From the NCBI GenBank assembly GCA_905234355.1, contig CAJOHP010000020.1, positions 1-16,946 on the forward strand: a stretch of DNA of 16,946 nt. Direction: 5' to 3'. The notes beneath the pieces were generated by a model, which saw nothing but the letters and a program-made list of their open reading frames with translations, had not been told where the DNA came from and did no database searches. The stretch is from an uncultured Prevotella sp. Its GTDB lineage: Bacteria > Bacteroidota > Bacteroidia > Bacteroidales > Bacteroidaceae. A program made the position numbers and the translations under genes. Positions 15,129 to 16,946 of this stretch are shown here, piece after piece; position 1 is the first letter of the stretch, and every line of letters starts with the position of its first letter.

Positions 15129-15599
15129 TTACCGCACCCTACGCCGCAGAAAAGACCTAAGTCTTTCCGAAGGCTTCATCCGTGCATAGACGCGCCACTG
15201 ACGGCCGCACTCGGGACACTCGAGGTAGTGGGCGTCGTGCATGTGGGCGTAGGCCTCGAGCTCGAAGGGATTGAGCAGATAGGCTGCGTTGCGCAGGCGG
15301 CGGTTCATGGGCAAGGCCCTCAAGTAATAATATATATATAATAGGTAGAAGCAGACCCAGGAGTCGCGCGTGTCCCGGGCCTGCATAAGGTGTATCATCT
15401 CGTGGCGTTTCAGCTCGTCGTCATGGCTATTGATGTGGGCGGCCTCTTCCTTTGTGGCAGTGACGATGGTGCCAAAGAAGGTCAGTGCAGCATAGCCCTT
15501 GCCCAGCCAGAAGGCATCGGCCGCAGCAGGCATGTCGCCGATGCGGCTCGGACGGCGGGACCGCCACAGGAAGCGCAGGATGCTGAGCGGGTTGTTCAT
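15129..15599 (-). CDS. Small HExxH protein with CPxCG knuckle, putative zinc metallopeptidase-like
   Basis: The 156-residue protein contains RHEMIHLMQARD (65-76), a HExxH zinc-site motif (His66, Glu67, His70). Next come an aromatic segment YLLYIYYYLRAL (85-96), NPFELEAYAHMHD (110-122), whose Glu residues could supply a third zinc ligand, and CPECG (128-132), half of a zinc ribbon. The C-terminus is strongly basic. There is no signal peptide. I recognise the overall pattern as one present in other Bacteroidetes, but it has no named function that I know. Peptidase activity is inference only, because the motif can also occur in inactive proteins. I chose ATG 15599 over GTG 15608. The gene starts 21 bp after the ffh stop, so it is probably in the ffh transcript, and it converges with the MBOAT gene (11-bp gap). 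Confidence 0.75.
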   Translation of the reverse strand: MNNPLSILRFLWRSRRPSRIGDMPAAADAFWLGKGYAALTFFGTIVTATKEEAAHINSHDDELKRHEMIHLMQARDTRDSWVCFYLLYIYYYLRALPMNRRLRNAAYLLNPFELEAYAHMHDAHYLECPECGRQWRVYARMKPSERLRSFLRRRVR

Positions 15600-15620
15600 G
15601 CCGACCACGGCCTTGCAAGG

Positions 15621-16946
15621 TCAGTGGGGCATGCCCCCCTTCATATTCTTCATGGCTGCAGCCATCTGCGCCATCTTGGCGCGGTCTATTCCCGTGACCA
15701 TACGCATCATCTTGCGCGTCTGGTCGAACTGCTTTATCAGGCGGTTCACCTCTTCTATCTTTGTACCCGAGCCCTTGGCTATACGCAGTCGCCGGCTCTG
15801 ATTGAGGATGTCGGGATTGGCACGCTCCTTAGGAGTCATGGAGTTGATGATGGCCTCGATGCCCTTGAAGGCATTGTCGTCGATGTCTACATCCTTGAGA
15901 GCCTTGCCCACACCGGGTATCATGGCCGCAAGCTCCTTGATATTGCCCATCTTCTTGATTTGCTGTATCTGCGACATGAAGTCATTGAAGTCGAACTTGT
16001 TCTTCCTGATCTTCTTCTCCAGCTCCTGTGCCTGCTTCTCGTCAAACTGCATCTGGGCGCGTTCCACAAGGCTCACCACGTCGCCCATGCCCAGTATGCG
16101 GTCGGCCATGCGCTCTGGATGGAACACATCGATGGCCTCCATCTTCTCGCCCGTGCCCACAAACATGATGGGCTTGGTCACGACGGTGCGTATGGACAGT
16201 GCAGCACCGCCACGCGTATCGCCGTCGAGCTTGGTAAGCACCACACCGTCAAAGTCCAGTCGCTCGTTGAACTCCCTGGCAGTGTTCACGGCATCCTGAC
16301 CCGTCATCGAGTCGACCACAAAGAGGGTGTTCTCCGGCGTGATGGCTTTCTTGAGCGACTCTATCTCCTGCATCATCTGCTCATCGATGGCCAGGCGACC
16401 GGCCGTATCGACAATCACCACGTTGTAGCCCTCCTGCTTCGCCTTGCGTATGGCGTTTTGGGCTATCGCCACCACATCCCGGTTGCCCTCCTCGGTGTAG
16501 ACCTCCACACCGACGGTCTGCCCGACCACCTTCAGCTGCTCTATGGCAGCCGGACGGTAGACGTCGCAAGCCACGAGCAGCGGATTCTTGTGAAGACGGG
16601 TCTTGAGCATGTTGGCCAACTTGCCGGAGAACGTAGTCTTTCCCGAACCCTGCAGACCGGACATAAGGATGATGCTGGGGCGCTCGGCTAAGCGTAGCTC
16701 CGTGGCCTTACCGCCCATCAGCTCGGTCAGCTCGTCGTGCACTATCTTCACCATCAGCTGGCTCGGCTTGATGGCCGTGAGCACATTCATGCCCAGCGCC
16801 TTCTGCTTCACCGTGTCGGTAAACGTCTTTGCCACCTTATAGTTCACATCGGCGTCAAGAAGAGCACGACGCACGTCCTTCAGTGTTTCTGCTACATTGA
16901 TCTCGGTGATCTTTCCTTCACCCTTCAGTATCTTGAACGACCGCTC
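15621..16946 (-). CDS. ffh: Ffh, signal recognition particle protein (N-terminus cut by the window edge)
   Basis: Ffh binds 4.5S RNA and signal sequences of nascent membrane proteins and, with FtsY, delivers ribosomes to the translocon. The frame is open to the end of the window (442 codons visible), and only about 10 N-terminal residues seem to be missing. An apparent GTG start at 16874 is internal, because the codons before it read like the Ffh N-terminus (ERSFKILKGEGKITEINVAE). The NG domain has the GTPase motifs GLQGSGKTTFSGKLA, DTAGRLAIDEQMM and TKLDGDTRGGAALS. The M domain has the RNA-binding helices around NQSRRLRIAKGSGTKIEEVN, and a short Met-rich tail (AAAMKNMKGGMPH) ends the protein. 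Total length is typical for the family. Confidence 0.97.
   Translation of the reverse strand, partial: ERSFKILKGEGKITEINVAETLKDVRRALLDADVNYKVAKTFTDTVKQKALGMNVLTAIKPSQLMVKIVHDELTELMGGKATELRLAERPSIILMSGLQGSGKTTFSGKLANMLKTRLHKNPLLVACDVYRPAAIEQLKVVGQTVGVEVYTEEGNRDVVAIAQNAIRKAKQEGYNVVIVDTAGRLAIDEQMMQEIESLKKAITPENTLFVVDSMTGQDAVNTAREFNERLDFDGVVLTKLDGDTRGGAALSIRTVVTKPIMFVGTGEKMEAIDVFHPERMADRILGMGDVVSLVERAQMQFDEKQAQELEKKIRKNKFDFNDFMSQIQQIKKMGNIKELAAMIPGVGKALKDVDIDDNAFKGIEAIINSMTPKERANPDILNQSRRLRIAKGSGTKIEEVNRLIKQFDQTRKMMRMVTGIDRAKMAQMAAAMKNMKGGMPH

Noticed and set aside
15151..15166. Short inverted repeat AAAGAC-N4-GTCTTT as a terminator between the converging genes
   Set aside because: It is a 6-bp A/T-rich stem lying inside the coding end of the HExxH gene with no T-run after it, so support is too weak.
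13998..15341. Long + strand open frame overlapping MBOAT in another frame
   Set aside because: The translation is dominated by Arg, His, Pro and Leu, typical of an out-of-frame reading of GC-rich codons, and it runs through the real MBOAT gene and into the gene on the other strand.
15390..16691. 433-codon + strand open frame opposite ffh
   Set aside because: It is an antisense shadow. The His/Leu-rich translation has no domain and the - strand is unambiguous Ffh.
16872..16874. GTG as the start of ffh
   Set aside because: The frame continues to the window edge and the preceding residues match the expected Ffh N-terminus, so the gene is simply truncated by the window.

Overview
The window reads as a stretch of chromosome from a Bacteroidales bacterium, most likely in or near Prevotellaceae. 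The signs are GC-rich coding sequence, Bacteroidetes-type promoters (a TAnnTTTG -7 box, with a TTTG-like -33 box at some of them), an HtpG with a charged helical insertion near its C-terminus, and an NADP-type malic enzyme fused to a phosphotransacetylase-like domain. I do not claim a genus.

Layout. 1-564 is the 3' end of an unrecognised + strand gene, followed by a perfect 28-bp palindrome. 565-1848 contains no intact gene and is a graveyard of insertion sequences. It holds a 379-bp mini-element with perfect 27-bp inverted termini around the last part of an IS66-type transposase, then a promoter-like site and hairpin, then an IS21-type istB relic broken by three +1 frameshifts. 1849-3930 is htpG with a strong terminator. 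A nested stem-loop and a Bacteroidetes promoter then lead directly into a FemAB/GNAT-like gene (4171-5163) whose mRNA looks nearly leaderless.

On the - strand, 11343 down to 5188 carries maeB, a short folK-like gene, clpS, clpA and aat. clpS, clpA and aat are packed tightly (31-bp gap, then 23-bp overlap). Together they form the bacterial N-degron pathway: Aat adds Leu/Phe to N-termini, ClpS recognises the resulting N-degron, and ClpA unfolds the substrate for ClpP, which is not in this window. Between folK and clpS are two oppositely oriented arrays of the heptamer ATGAGA(A/G). One of them supplies the last codons and stop of the folK-like gene.

At 11343-11524 a divergent promoter region separates maeB from a TetR regulator gene. 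The two -7 boxes sit in the arms of a 14-bp inverted repeat, with a small palindrome near the centre that could be an operator. The tetR gene overlaps by 4 bp an SGNH-hydrolase-like membrane-anchored protein, followed 7 bp later by an MBOAT O-acyltransferase. This looks like an envelope-glycan O-acylation pair under TetR control. The window ends with a convergent pair on the - strand: ffh (5' end cut off by the window) and a small HExxH protein with a CPxCG knuckle.

I found no clearly new defence, toxin or mobile system. The best candidates for follow-up are the TetR/SGNH/MBOAT operon with its symmetric divergent promoter, the compact N-degron operon, the inverted heptamer arrays, the mini-IS66 element and the HExxH protein.
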